A DNA stretch of 37,939 nt from Muribaculaceae bacterium (GTDB taxonomy: Bacteria; Bacteroidota; Bacteroidia; Bacteroidales; Muribaculaceae). The stretch is taken from positions 1 to 37,939 of the forward strand of contig JAFZSO010000042.1 of NCBI GenBank assembly GCA_017619355.1, given 5' to 3'. A program made the position numbers and the translations under genes. Positions 16,597 through 24,875 of this stretch are shown here, piece by piece; positions within the stretch are counted from its first letter, which is position 1; every line of letters begins with the position of its first letter. The notes below the pieces were generated by a model. It saw nothing but the letters and a program-made list of their open reading frames with translations, was not told the origin of the DNA and made no database searches.

Positions 16597-17400
16597 ATGA
16601 ATCGAAACAAAACTCTATATACAGCTCTGCTGGTGGTAGCGATGATGGCCGTGGCCATGACAGCCATGGCGCAAGCCGCATCGCCCGATGCTGCTGCCGT
16701 TGCTGAACCGTCTTGGGCCGAGAACCTCTACAACTGGTTCAAGGAGCACATGAACTACTGGACCATCATCCTGCTTATGGCCATCGAGAGTTCGATTGTG
16801 CCGCTGCCCAGCGAGGTAGTGGTGCCTCCTGCCGCCTACTTCTCGCTGCAGGCCAACAGCAACCTTGACTTCTGGCTGGTGATTGTGACAGCGACGGTGG
16901 GCGCCTATGTGGGTTCTGCCATCAATTATGGGCTGTCGATGCTCATAGGGCGGCCCATCTTCTACAAGTTTGCCGACAGCAAGGTGGGCCATGCGCTCAT
17001 GCTCAACCGCGAGAAACTGGAGCGTGCCGAGCAATACTTCCAGCGCAAAGGCTCCATCTCCATCTTCTTTGGCCGACTGCTGCCTGCGGTGCGTCACCTG
17101 ATCTCGATACCGGCGGGCTTGTCGAAGATGAACTTTGGCACCTTCAGCCTGTTCACGGCCCTGGGCGCGGGCATCTGGAATGTGGTGCTGGCGAGCCTGG
17201 GTTACCTGCTCTACAGGGTTGTGCCCGACGACAGTCAGCTCTTTGTGCAGCTTGAGCACTACAGCCACTACCTGAAGATAGCGGGCTTTGTGCTGCTTGG
17301 CGGTGCAGTGGCCTACATCGTATATAAGGTGTATAAGAACAAGAAAAACAAAAAGCAACCTACAGAGGTGAGCGATAATCAACAAGAACCTGAAACATAA
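16597..17400 (+). CDS. DedA family membrane protein
   Basis: 267 residues. The start at 16597 lies just behind a -7 box; an upstream in-frame ATG at 16552 overlaps the previous stop and precedes that promoter. The first about 25 residues look like a signal sequence (TALLVVAMMAVAMTAMAQA), an unusual addition for DedA proteins. The family core follows: IESSIVPLPSEVVVPPAAYF (re-entrant loop), GAYVGSAINYGLSMLIGR, and FFGRLLPAVRHLISIPAGLSKM, with the arginine/proline motif of DedA undecaprenyl-phosphate or lipid flippases. Four to five membrane segments and a Lys-rich C-terminal tail are seen. It is followed 13 nt later by rpe, so the two are co-transcribed. Confidence 0.88.
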   Translation: MNRNKTLYTALLVVAMMAVAMTAMAQAASPDAAAVAEPSWAENLYNWFKEHMNYWTIILLMAIESSIVPLPSEVVVPPAAYFSLQANSNLDFWLVIVTATVGAYVGSAINYGLSMLIGRPIFYKFADSKVGHALMLNREKLERAEQYFQRKGSISIFFGRLLPAVRHLISIPAGLSKMNFGTFSLFTALGAGIWNVVLASLGYLLYRVVPDDSQLFVQLEHYSHYLKIAGFVLLGGAVAYIVYKVYKNKKNKKQPTEVSDNQQEPET

Positions 17401-17413
17401 AAACTGAAAAGCT

Positions 17414-18058
17414 ATGAAAGTATCTCCGTCTCTTCTTTCGGCCGACTTCGGCCACATGGCCCGCGACATTGAAATGGTGAACAATAGCGCTGCGGCATTG
17501 CTCCACATCGATGTGATGGACGGCGTGTTTGTGCCCAACATCTCGTTTGGATTTCCCGTGATGAAGTATGTGCAGCAGCACAGCACCAAACCTCTTGATG
17601 TGCACCTCATGATTGTGGAGCCGCAGAAGTTCGTGAACGAGGTGCGCGACTGTGGTGCCGAGTACATGACCGTGCATCTGGAGGCCTGCACGCACCTGAA
17701 CCGCGTGGTGCAGCAGATTCATGCGGCGGGCATGAAGGCGGGTGTAGCGCTGAATCCGCACACGCCAGTGTGCCTGTTGCGCGACATCATTGCCGATATT
17801 GAACTGGTGCTGCTCATGAGCGTGAATCCGGGCTTCGGAGGCCAGAAGTTCATTGAGGGCACATTGCGAAAGGTGAAGGAGACGCGTGCTCTCATCGCCG
17901 AGATGGGTTCGCATGCCGAGATCGAGATAGATGGCGGCGTGAACGATGTGACTGGCAAACAGCTTGCTGAAGCGGGCGCCGACATTGTGGTGGCTGGCAA
18001 CTATGTGTTCAAGGCACAGCAACCCGCCGATGCCATCGCACTTTTAAACAGCCTGTAA
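17414..18058 (+). CDS. rpe: Ribulose-phosphate 3-epimerase
   Basis: Interconverts ribulose 5-phosphate and xylulose 5-phosphate in the non-oxidative pentose phosphate pathway, in the cytosol. 214 residues, family length. Conserved motifs run in order along the TIM barrel: PSLLSADFGHM (start of strand 1), HIDVMDGVFVPNISFG (metal His/Asp), DVHLMI, VHLEAC, GVALNPHTP, VLLMSVNPGFGGQKF (phosphate loop), IEIDGGVN and ADIVVAGNYVF. All expected metal ligands (His, Asp, His, Asp) are present. It follows the DedA gene by 13 nt. No terminator was seen before the tRNA promoter. Confidence 0.97.
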   Translation: MKVSPSLLSADFGHMARDIEMVNNSAAALLHIDVMDGVFVPNISFGFPVMKYVQQHSTKPLDVHLMIVEPQKFVNEVRDCGAEYMTVHLEACTHLNRVVQQIHAAGMKAGVALNPHTPVCLLRDIIADIELVLLMSVNPGFGGQKFIEGTLRKVKETRALIAEMGSHAEIEIDGGVNDVTGKQLAEAGADIVVAGNYVFKAQQPADAIALLNSL

Positions 18059-18110
18059 AACTAGAAATTTTGCATTGAGCGGGCGCTTGATAAAGATTTT
18101 TCGCAATAAA

Positions 18111-18142
18111 GTTGGCGAAAACACAAAAATTATATAATTTTG
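18111..18142 (+). promoter_or_regulatory. Promoter of tRNA-Ser
   Basis: GTTG, 20 nt, TAATTTTG. The predicted transcript start lies about 30 nt before the tRNA. Confidence 0.8.
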
Positions 18143-18179
18143 CACTCGCAATTCGCCAAACGGGTTGTGCAAATCGACT

Positions 18180-18268
18180 GGAGAGATGCCGGAGTGGTCG
18201 ATCGGGGCGGTCTCGAAAACCGTTGTACGCTTTGCGTACCGTGGGTTCGAATCCCTCTCTCTCCGCCA
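18180..18268 (+). tRNA. tRNA-Ser (anticodon CGA)
   Basis: Acceptor arms GGAGAGA and TCTCTCC pair perfectly. The anticodon loop CTCGAAA gives anticodon CGA, reading UCG. A long variable arm (TACGC-TTT-GCGTA) marks a class II tRNA. The T loop is TTCGAAT. The T stem as drawn (GTGGG/CCCTC) has one T-T mismatch. The discriminator G is followed by an encoded CCA. The tRNA proper ends at 18265. Confidence 0.95.
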
Positions 18269-18394
18269 ACAAATGCAACTGGTTGAGCTCAGGCTCAACC
18301 AGTTTTTTTGTCTCACCCTACGGACAGAAGCTTGCTTATGGACGGAGGGCGAGGCAAAAGGTTCCAGTTGCGATAGCAACAGTTGCATTTGTTG
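18267..18394 (+). other. Nested inverted-repeat element directly after tRNA-Ser
   Basis: A perfect 15-bp inverted repeat (18267-18281 with 18380-18394; CAACAAATGCAACTG) encloses a terminator hairpin (18277-18304), an inner near-complementary pair (TTTTGTCTCACCCT with AGGGCGAGGCAAAA) and a GTTGC-gata-GCAAC hairpin. It would fold as a multi-branched structure. Confidence 0.65.
18277..18309 (+). terminator. Rho-independent terminator of tRNA-Ser
   Basis: 12-bp stem AACTGGTTGAGC/GCTCAACCAGTT with loop TCAG, running into seven T (18303-18309). Confidence 0.93.
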
Positions 18395-18426
18395 TCAGCG
18401 GCCCCGCGGGAGCGTGAGGGATGCGC

Positions 18427-18446
18427 GTGAGCGAATCCCCGCTCAC
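18427..18446 (+). other. Short GC-rich hairpin
   Basis: GTGAGCG/CGCTCAC (18427-18433 with 18440-18446) followed by TCTTCTTTTAT. A weak terminator or leader hairpin before the YbjQ gene. Confidence 0.4.
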
Positions 18447-18520
18447 TCTTCTTTTATGGGTGCAACCTTTGGCATGGTTGTTGCATCTAATGAATGTGAA
18501 ACCTCTTAATTAAAAAAACT

Positions 18521-18838
18521 ATGATACTATCAACAACTCCTACTATTGAAGGTTACACCATACGCGAGTACAGAGGTGTGGTGACTGGCGAGACCATTAT
18601 TGGTGCAAATGTGATTAAGGACTTCTTCGCAGGAATTCGTGACATTGTGGGCGGACGCGCCGGCAGCTATGAAAAGGTGCTACGCGATGCCCGAGACTCA
18701 TCGATGCAGGAAATGATGCAACAGGCTCAAGCCATGGGCGCCAACGCCGTGGTGGGCATCGACATCGATTACGAAACTATTGGTGCTAACGGTTCGATGC
18801 TCATGGTTGCAGTGAGCGGAACAGCCGTGGTGATTTGA
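18521..18838 (+). CDS. YbjQ/UPF0145 family protein
   Basis: 105 residues, cytoplasmic, no signal peptide. It matches the small YbjQ (UPF0145, DUF74) family: the start [20 protein letters not shown], the central [27 protein letters not shown] and the end [20 protein letters not shown] are its conserved blocks. The proteins form ring-like pentamers and have been called heavy-metal-binding on weak grounds. The gene stands alone; no TAnnTTTG promoter was found in the repeat-rich leader. Biological role unknown. Confidence 0.9.
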   Translation: MILSTTPTIEGYTIREYRGVVTGETIIGANVIKDFFAGIRDIVGGRAGSYEKVLRDARDSSMQEMMQQAQAMGANAVVGIDIDYETIGANGSMLMVAVSGTAVVI

Positions 18839-18869
18839 GCATCAACAGTTACTGAGGATTCCATTAATG

Positions 18870-18909
18870 AAAAAATGAAGCGGGGACCATAACCATGGCT
18901 CCCGCTTCA
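18870..18909 (-). terminator. Terminator of the 955-residue protein gene
   Basis: Stem TGAAGCGGGGACCAT with ATGGCTCCCGCTTCA (18876-18890 with 18895-18909; 13 of 15 paired) and loop AACC. On the minus strand it runs into a T-run (18870-18875). It lies 84 nt past the stop. No T-run on the plus side. Confidence 0.8.
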
Positions 18910-18992
18910 GGATTGAGAAGAACTTTGTTTGAACTTTGTTTGAACTTACTTAGTACTTTGTGTATAAATGAGTGTTGGTGTTTTTCCAATTG

Positions 18993-21860
18993 TTATTTGA
19001 CCACTTTCTGGACTGTTGACTTGCCGTTGTCGTAGCGAGTGACGACGACATTGAGTCCGTTGAACGGCTTGTCGCTTGCGACGCCCATGAGGTTATAGTA
19101 GGTAACGCTGATCACGTTGGCACTCTCGAGCACATCGTTGATGGCTGTTGTGATGCTTTCGTTGTAGGTTACGGTTACCTTCTTCTCGGCGATGAAGTAG
19201 TCCTTGCCCTGATTGTCGGTGGGAGCCATGAGAGTATTGTCGTTGGCTTCGACATTGGTAGCGTAGAGACGCACCAGGTAGGTCACCTTCTTGTCGTTGT
19301 TGTTGAGCGCCTTGTCGAGGTAGTTATCTACCACATATACTTCACCGTTGCCGGGATAGAATTCCTTGATTTCCTCATAGTAGGCCTGCCAGCTATCGTC
19401 GGTAAGTGAGGTTGCCTTGTTGAGCAGGGTCTCGTCGTCGAAGTTGGTGTAGTCGTCCATGATTCTCCACAAGCGATAGTAGTAGACATGCTTGATGTCC
19501 TTAGGCATTGAGGGGTTGATCTTGATGGTAGCTGCATAGCCCATGACGGGGTTGGCAACAGAACCCATGGGGTTGGTCTTGACGAGGTCGTCGACCACGA
19601 TATTGACCTGCGGATAACTCATGGCCTGGATGTCGCAGCCATAAGTGTTGGGCTTGTTGATGTCGCCATTGAAACGGGTAGAGATGACGGGCACATAGTT
19701 GCTGCGCTGGTTGGTGCTCGACTGGTTGATGTCGAGGGCAGTGAGGTTGCCGCCTTCGGTACCGATGAACGACTGCTCTACGAGTTCGTTGAGGTTGTTG
19801 CTCTCGTTGAGCGCATAGACGTAGTATTGTCCGCTGTTGTTGAAGTTCTCGGCCTTGCCGATCTTGTCGTAGTTCTTGAAGTTGTTGCTCTTGAGCCTGC
19901 GGATTTCATATTCCACGAGGTTGGCAGCAGGATCGTTGATGGCCGAGAAAGTGATGGTGTTGTTAGGCGAAGCCTTTGCAGAGTGGTCGATGTCGGCCAG
20001 GAACTCGTCGTGGTTGATGCCGTAGCCACTCACATTGTTTGTGGTCTTGTAGACGGGCACCACGAAACGGTTGCTATAGTTATAATAGGTGTCGCCTTCA
20101 ATCTGCTCGAAAGAGTAGGTATATTTGTCTGACTGGTTGTTGGAAAGAGTGGAGGCTGTGAAGCGGTCGATGACAAGCACGGTAGCGTCTTCGAAGGATT
20201 CGAGCGTGCCGCTGGTGACGGGCTCGGTTTCGTCGAAGGTGAGAGAGAGGTCTTGTGTGCCGTTATTATAGACCACTGTATAATTATACTTGGTGGTGCC
20301 TTCGATGGGCGAGAACTGCACAGTGGCGATGATGGCCTTGTTGTCCTTTGCATCGGTGCGAATCACGTCGTACTTCTCAGTGTTGTTCTTGATAGAAGCA
20401 TAGTCTTCGGCCGAGGTGGGACGGATAGAAACTATGTTTTTATAGACATTATATTGTTTTGTTGAGCTCTGCACATCATAACGGCTGCGGTATTCAGAAA
20501 TCTGAGTGAAGAATGGGCTGTGACCGGGGATGGTGACAGTGCGCACAGGACTCTCGGCGCTGATGGTGATGTAGGGGTTGCCCTGCTCGTCGAGAATGCG
20601 GGAGCCATCTTCGTAGTAGTTGATGGGGTGAGCCGTGATGATGTAAGAGATTGTCTGCGGGTCAGTAGTCTGCTGCACAAGGTAGGAGTGCGAGTATTCA
20701 GTGGTGGGTTGCTCTACGCTGGCGAGACGGATGCGGTTGCCGTTCTCGACGATGTAGACATAGAACTGCTGGGGAACATCCACCCCAAGATTCTCGTGTG
20801 TGAAAGAAGTGTTCCAGCTGAGGTTCACCTGGTAGTAACCAGCCTGATCGCTTGGCACAGCCTCGGCGTGGAGGTCGGCGGTATAGAGAAGCACCTTGGG
20901 CATGATGGTGAGGTTGCTGTCGGCGTTCTCGTAGTTCTTGAAGATCTGGTGGTTGAAATCATAGTCGCTCACATTGTCTTTGCCCTTAGTCTCATATTCC
21001 AGACGACGGTCGGGGATGAAGATGGAGAGATTCTTGAGAGTGTAGGCCTCACCGGTGTTGGAGATGGTGAACCAGTGGTCGTAGCCAGCACCGTTAAAAC
21101 CGAGCACATTGGTGCAGTCGTGATAACAGGGGTAGGGGTGACCTGCCTTGATTTCGTTGATGAAGTCGTCGGTGGTGTGACCGCCGTCGCCACGCACGGG
21201 GCTGATTTGCTCAAAGAGGCGGTAGAAGGGACCGTTCTTGTCGTCGGTGATGCGGGGCTTGCCCTTGGAAATGACGAAGAAGCGGTTGGTGGTGCCGTCG
21301 AAGGAGTAGAGATAGCCGGGGTTCACGGGGTCGTTGACGCGCGTGAAGTGCGTCATGAGCTTGATGGAGGTAACGGCATCGTTGAGCATGTCCTTGGGAC
21401 GGTCGTTATAGCGGCTGAAGTAAGAGCGGTACCAGTCCTCGCTGATGTTGACCATGAGCAGCGTCATGCCGTCCTGGTTAGGGTTAGGAGTGACAACCGA
21501 CTGATCCTCGACATCCCAGGGCACTACATAGTTTTTGGCAGGGTTGACCCTTTCACGGGCATAGGCGTTATAGTCGATTTTGCGTGACTGAGTGCCGTTG
21601 AAGTCGTAGGCATAGTGGATGCCAGGGATAGTGGGGTCGGTGTAGATGGCTTTGATGAGCGCGGCCATGTGTTCGGGCGTAGTTGCCTCATCGGTAAGCT
21701 TCGCTGTTTTGGTCACACCGTCCTCAACATAAGTGAATTCGTAGGTAGAGTAGTCGAAATTAGTAACTTTTGATGTTTGTTCGTGATAGACGTAGGCGCT
21801 TGCACTCAGAGCGACACAGCACGTCATCAACAGGCTTGTGTAGAGATTTTTAATACCCAT
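18993..21860 (-). CDS. Large secreted protein, unknown function, with sorting-like C-terminal tail
   Basis: 955 residues. Signal peptide MGIKNLYTSLLMTCCVALSASA. I recognise no enzymatic domain. The body is rich in Tyr, Asn, Thr and beta-strand patterns, with segments that look fibronectin-III- or Ig-like (near YYQVNLSWNTSFTHEN, and TIKINPSMPKDIKHVYYYRLWRI). The end (INDVLESANVISVTYYNLM, then GVASDKPFNGLNVVVTRYDN) is the ending common on Bacteroidales secreted proteins: a strand, a Y-N-L-x-G turn, a G-hydrophobic strand and a basic tail. It is probably a cell-surface sorting signal related to type IX secretion tails. It has its own strong promoter and terminator and is divergent from the C1B protease gene. 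Confidence 0.72.
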   Translation of the reverse strand: MGIKNLYTSLLMTCCVALSASAYVYHEQTSKVTNFDYSTYEFTYVEDGVTKTAKLTDEATTPEHMAALIKAIYTDPTIPGIHYAYDFNGTQSRKIDYNAYARERVNPAKNYVVPWDVEDQSVVTPNPNQDGMTLLMVNISEDWYRSYFSRYNDRPKDMLNDAVTSIKLMTHFTRVNDPVNPGYLYSFDGTTNRFFVISKGKPRITDDKNGPFYRLFEQISPVRGDGGHTTDDFINEIKAGHPYPCYHDCTNVLGFNGAGYDHWFTISNTGEAYTLKNLSIFIPDRRLEYETKGKDNVSDYDFNHQIFKNYENADSNLTIMPKVLLYTADLHAEAVPSDQAGYYQVNLSWNTSFTHENLGVDVPQQFYVYIVENGNRIRLASVEQPTTEYSHSYLVQQTTDPQTISYIITAHPINYYEDGSRILDEQGNPYITISAESPVRTVTIPGHSPFFTQISEYRSRYDVQSSTKQYNVYKNIVSIRPTSAEDYASIKNNTEKYDVIRTDAKDNKAIIATVQFSPIEGTTKYNYTVVYNNGTQDLSLTFDETEPVTSGTLESFEDATVLVIDRFTASTLSNNQSDKYTYSFEQIEGDTYYNYSNRFVVPVYKTTNNVSGYGINHDEFLADIDHSAKASPNNTITFSAINDPAANLVEYEIRRLKSNNFKNYDKIGKAENFNNSGQYYVYALNESNNLNELVEQSFIGTEGGNLTALDINQSSTNQRSNYVPVISTRFNGDINKPNTYGCDIQAMSYPQVNIVVDDLVKTNPMGSVANPVMGYAATIKINPSMPKDIKHVYYYRLWRIMDDYTNFDDETLLNKATSLTDDSWQAYYEEIKEFYPGNGEVYVVDNYLDKALNNNDKKVTYLVRLYATNVEANDNTLMAPTDNQGKDYFIAEKKVTVTYNESITTAINDVLESANVISVTYYNLMGVASDKPFNGLNVVVTRYDNGKSTVQKVVK

Positions 21861-21946
21861 ATTGTCTGGATTTGTAAAAACTTATAGAAAATTGTGAAAA
21901 TGTCTAAATAGTTGTAGTTGATGTGTAAAAATCAAAGAATGTAATG

Positions 21947-21978
21947 CAAAATTAATGCAGTCGGCTGGTATAAACAAA
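21947..21978 (-). promoter_or_regulatory. Promoter of the 955-residue protein gene
   Basis: Minus strand TTTG, 20 nt, TAATTTTG. Both boxes are perfect. Leader about 80 nt. Confidence 0.85.
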
Positions 21979-22058
21979 CAATTTCGATGAAAATTAAGAA
22001 ATGTTTTATTTATTTTGATATTATTCACACTAAAAATAATGGTAATTTTGTGGTTTCT

Positions 22059-22085
22059 GGAGTTCATGGAGAGCTCGGAACTCAG
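22059..22085. repeat. Three 9-bp units upstream of the C1B protease
   Basis: GGAGTTCAT, GGAGAGCTC, GGAACTCAG. Same unit type as at 8058-8093 and 36613-36666. Confidence 0.5.
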
Positions 22086-22142
22086 TCATATTGCAGAAAT
22101 TAGGGTGCAGAATAGCGTTTTGAGCAGAAAAAGGCGTCATTA

Positions 22143-22174
22143 TTTGTGGGAGTGGGGAAAAATGCGTAATATTG
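22143..22174 (+). promoter_or_regulatory. Promoter of the C1B protease
   Basis: TTTG, 20 nt, TAATATTG (one mismatch in -7). Leader about 45 nt to the ATG at 22224. Confidence 0.75.
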
Positions 22175-22223
22175 TGGTGCAAAGTAAAAGCGAATTTATA
22201 AACATTTATATATAATGTGTGCT

Positions 22224-23336
22224 ATGAAAAAGACTATGTTGGTGCTGGCGGCGCTGTTACTGTGCGCGGCGGCTGGTCAGTCGCAAGCGAAGAAACCTGT
22301 GTTTACCACTGTGAAGGCAAATGCCATAACACCTGTGAAGAATCAGAACAAGAGCGGCACATGCTGGTCGTATGCCACATGCGCCTTTGTGGAGGGCGAG
22401 GTGCTGCGCAAGAGTGGCAAGACGCTTGACCTTGCCGAGATGTTTGTGGCGAGCAAGGATTATGTGGACTGCGCCGAGTATCACGTGCGCATGCACGGCA
22501 ACAGCCGTTTCTCGGAGGGAGGCTCGTGCGATGATGTGATTGAAGTCATCAAGCGTCATGGCATCTGTCCGCAGACTGCGATGCCCGTGCAGGGCATGTT
22601 GCCAGGCGACACGCTCCCCAGCTTCAAGGAATTCTTCAGTGTGCTGGAGCCCTATGTGAAAGCCGTTGCCAGCAGTGAGAGCAAACAGCTCACTCCGCGC
22701 TGGAAGGATGGGTTGCAGGGCATCCTCGACAGCTATCTGGGCAAGTGCCCCGAGACATTCGTCTATGAGGGAAAAACCTACACTCCGCAGAGTTTTGCCG
22801 CTTCGCTGGGTTTGAATTGGGACGACTATGTGAGCATTACCAGCTACACGCATCACCCCTTCTACACTGGTTTCGTGATTGAGGCGCCCTACAAGTGGCG
22901 TCCGCGCCCCAGCTATAATGTGCCGCTTGACGAGATGATGAACATCATAGACACAGCGCTCGACAAAGGCTATAATGTGGCATGGGGCGGCGACGTGAGC
23001 GAGGTAGGATTCACCCGCCGCGGTCTGGGCATCGCTTGCCAGAACGACAGCGACTTTGCAAAGCTGGGCTTTGAGTCACCCGAGCTGGAGGTGAGCCAGG
23101 AGTTGCGCCAAGAGCGCTTCGACAACTGGCAGAGCACCTACGATCATGTGATGCTCATCTTTGGCAAGGCCAAGGACCAGAACGGGCGTGAATACTACAT
23201 GGTGAAGAACTCGTGGGGCACCAAGAGCAACGACTTTGAGGGCATCTGGTATATGAGCCGCGCCTACATTGCGCTGAACACCACCTACATTTTCCTGAAC
23301 CGGAACGCCTGCCCGACAGGGACATTCAGGCGGTGA
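22224..23336 (+). CDS. Secreted papain-like cysteine protease (C1B, PepC/bleomycin hydrolase type)
   Basis: 370 residues. The start at 22224 (MKKTMLVLAALLLCAAAG) gives a clean signal peptide; an ATG three codons upstream is also in frame. Catalytic set of the papain fold: oxyanion Gln41 and nucleophile Cys47 in QNKSGTCWSYA, His308 in YDHVMLIFG and Asn329 in VKNSWG. Large insertions between Cys and His, and the DHVMLI context, fit the C1B (aminopeptidase C) branch, which is normally cytosolic. The signal peptide makes this a secreted relative, probably acting on peptides in periplasm or medium. The end NRNACPTGTFRR lacks a sorting tail. Divergent from the 955-residue protein and upstream of two other secreted proteins. 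Confidence 0.88.
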   Translation: MKKTMLVLAALLLCAAAGQSQAKKPVFTTVKANAITPVKNQNKSGTCWSYATCAFVEGEVLRKSGKTLDLAEMFVASKDYVDCAEYHVRMHGNSRFSEGGSCDDVIEVIKRHGICPQTAMPVQGMLPGDTLPSFKEFFSVLEPYVKAVASSESKQLTPRWKDGLQGILDSYLGKCPETFVYEGKTYTPQSFAASLGLNWDDYVSITSYTHHPFYTGFVIEAPYKWRPRPSYNVPLDEMMNIIDTALDKGYNVAWGGDVSEVGFTRRGLGIACQNDSDFAKLGFESPELEVSQELRQERFDNWQSTYDHVMLIFGKAKDQNGREYYMVKNSWGTKSNDFEGIWYMSRAYIALNTTYIFLNRNACPTGTFRR

Positions 23337-23351
23337 TGTGTGGTTGATTTT

Positions 23352-23383
23352 TTTGCCGAAAAAGAAAATATGATATAATTTTG
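23352..23383 (+). promoter_or_regulatory. Promoter of the Big2/dockerin protein
   Basis: TTTG, 20 nt, TAATTTTG; perfect boxes and spacing. It lies 16 nt after the protease stop. Leader about 50 nt. Confidence 0.85.
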
Positions 23384-23439
23384 TGCCCAGAAATCCTGAA
23401 TTATTTTTCAGATAATTGAATATTGTTTTAATAGAAAAA

Positions 23440-24828
23440 ATGAAAAAAATTTTACTTTTTTTGTGCATGATGACTTTGGCTTTACAGGGTTATGCACAGG
23501 AGAGCAGTCGTTTACAGGGTCTTCAACCGCAAGTCAAAACGATTACACCAAAGCCGTTTTCAGGTGCATCAGCAATGACCGAAGCCGACAATGAAGATGG
23601 CGGTTTTACTTTGATGAAGTTGGGTCCCCAGAAGGTCTTCAACACCATCAGTGACCTATATGGCACATGGATGGTGAACTATAGCAACGGCACCCAGCAG
23701 TACTTCACCATTACCATTCGTGGCGGTCTGTCGAGCGGCCAGGTCGTGATCAGCGGCTGGTGGATAGGCAGTCTTGCTACCGATATTACGGGTACGGTTA
23801 GCCTGGCGGGTGGCCAGGGTACACTCTCCATTCCATCAAATCAGTTGGTGGTGAATGTTGACGACTATCAGCCGGGTTATCTGGTGAACAGCACCAATTC
23901 TTCGAGCCCCATCAAGTTCAACATCTATAGCAGCGGAATGTCGACGAGCAACAAGTGGTCGATTGTGACCAGTGAGGGCGGCATCTATGAGAGCTGCACC
24001 GGCATGACGATTTGCAAAAAGGCAAATGGCACTATGCGTTACACCTTTAATGGAGAAGTTTTTACCGACCCGGTGGTGATGGGTCAGAATGGTGTGGGAG
24101 GGGCCTCAAAACTGTCGATTTACAATTTCTTTGGTATGGGCACCATGATGGAGATTGACATGAAGAGCGACTCAACATTTGAGATTCAGCCCTCATTGCT
24201 CTATACCGATAATGATACAGGTGCCCGTTACTACTGCTATGGCACCGACGGTATCTCACGCTGGAACATCACTGGGCCTGGTACCGAGACACACCTGATC
24301 TTTGGCACCGATTGGTCGTTGTGTTCACCGTCGACAGGTGAGTATATGGGTCTCATCAGCAACACCACCATTTTCTATACCGATGAGACAACATTCAAGT
24401 ATCCTGAGGCCATACCCGAGAGCATCACACTGAATGTGACCGATGCTGACGAGCAAGTTGTGGAGCCAGGAAGTTCGCTGCAACTGGTTGCGACCATCTT
24501 GCCCAGAAACGCCAACCAAGCGGTGACATGGAGCTCGAGCGACGAGACGGTGGCGACGGTGGACGAAAATGGTCTGGTGACTGCGTTGCCCGACACGACA
24601 TCAAATACTCTGCGTGCTCCACGCCTCGAAGGTGGAGGCAAGACGGTGACCATTACTGCCACTTCGGTAGCAAAGCCAGAACTCAGCGCCTCGGTGCGTC
24701 TGTATGTGGGCTATCCCATTACGGGCCTGTGGGGTGATTTGAACTTTGATGGTGAGGTAGATGTCAGGGATGTTACTATTTTGATCAATATCATCCTGGG
24801 TTATTATGATGATAAAAAGAATCCTTAA
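23440..24828 (+). CDS. Secreted protein with Big2 domain and a single dockerin-like repeat
   Basis: 462 residues. The start at 23440 (MKKILLFLCMMTLALQGYAQ) gives the signal peptide; an in-frame ATG lies eight codons upstream. Residues about 60-330 are beta-rich and unassigned (DLYGTWMVNYSNGTQQYFTI opens like a lipocalin-type domain). A bacterial Ig-like group 2 domain follows (PESITLNVTDADEQVVEPG ... AVTWSSSDETVATVDENG, about 335-430). The end, GDLNFDGEVDVRDVTILINI, is one calcium-loop dockerin-type repeat; true type I dockerins have two. It is followed 47 nt later by the next secreted protein and is likely co-transcribed. Role unknown. Confidence 0.78.
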   Translation: MKKILLFLCMMTLALQGYAQESSRLQGLQPQVKTITPKPFSGASAMTEADNEDGGFTLMKLGPQKVFNTISDLYGTWMVNYSNGTQQYFTITIRGGLSSGQVVISGWWIGSLATDITGTVSLAGGQGTLSIPSNQLVVNVDDYQPGYLVNSTNSSSPIKFNIYSSGMSTSNKWSIVTSEGGIYESCTGMTICKKANGTMRYTFNGEVFTDPVVMGQNGVGGASKLSIYNFFGMGTMMEIDMKSDSTFEIQPSLLYTDNDTGARYYCYGTDGISRWNITGPGTETHLIFGTDWSLCSPSTGEYMGLISNTTIFYTDETTFKYPEAIPESITLNVTDADEQVVEPGSSLQLVATILPRNANQAVTWSSSDETVATVDENGLVTALPDTTSNTLRAPRLEGGGKTVTITATSVAKPELSASVRLYVGYPITGLWGDLNFDGEVDVRDVTILINIILGYYDDKKNP

Positions 24829-24875
24829 TTATTAAGAAAATAAAATAAGTTTATCAATATTAAAAAGTACATGTG

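Larger units (their letters stand above)
21861..22223. other. 363-bp divergent promoter region
   Basis: No gene. It holds a minus promoter (21947-21978), a plus promoter (22143-22174) and, between them, three 9-bp units (22059-22085). Confidence 0.7.

Noticed and set aside
18267-18394. Phage or island attachment site at tRNA-Ser
   Set aside because: The repeat is inverted, not direct, no second tRNA 3' copy is seen and no integrase is present in the window.
18900-18909. Terminator of the YbjQ gene on the plus strand
   Set aside because: The hairpin at 18876-18909 has a T-run only on the minus-strand side, so it serves the 955-residue protein gene.
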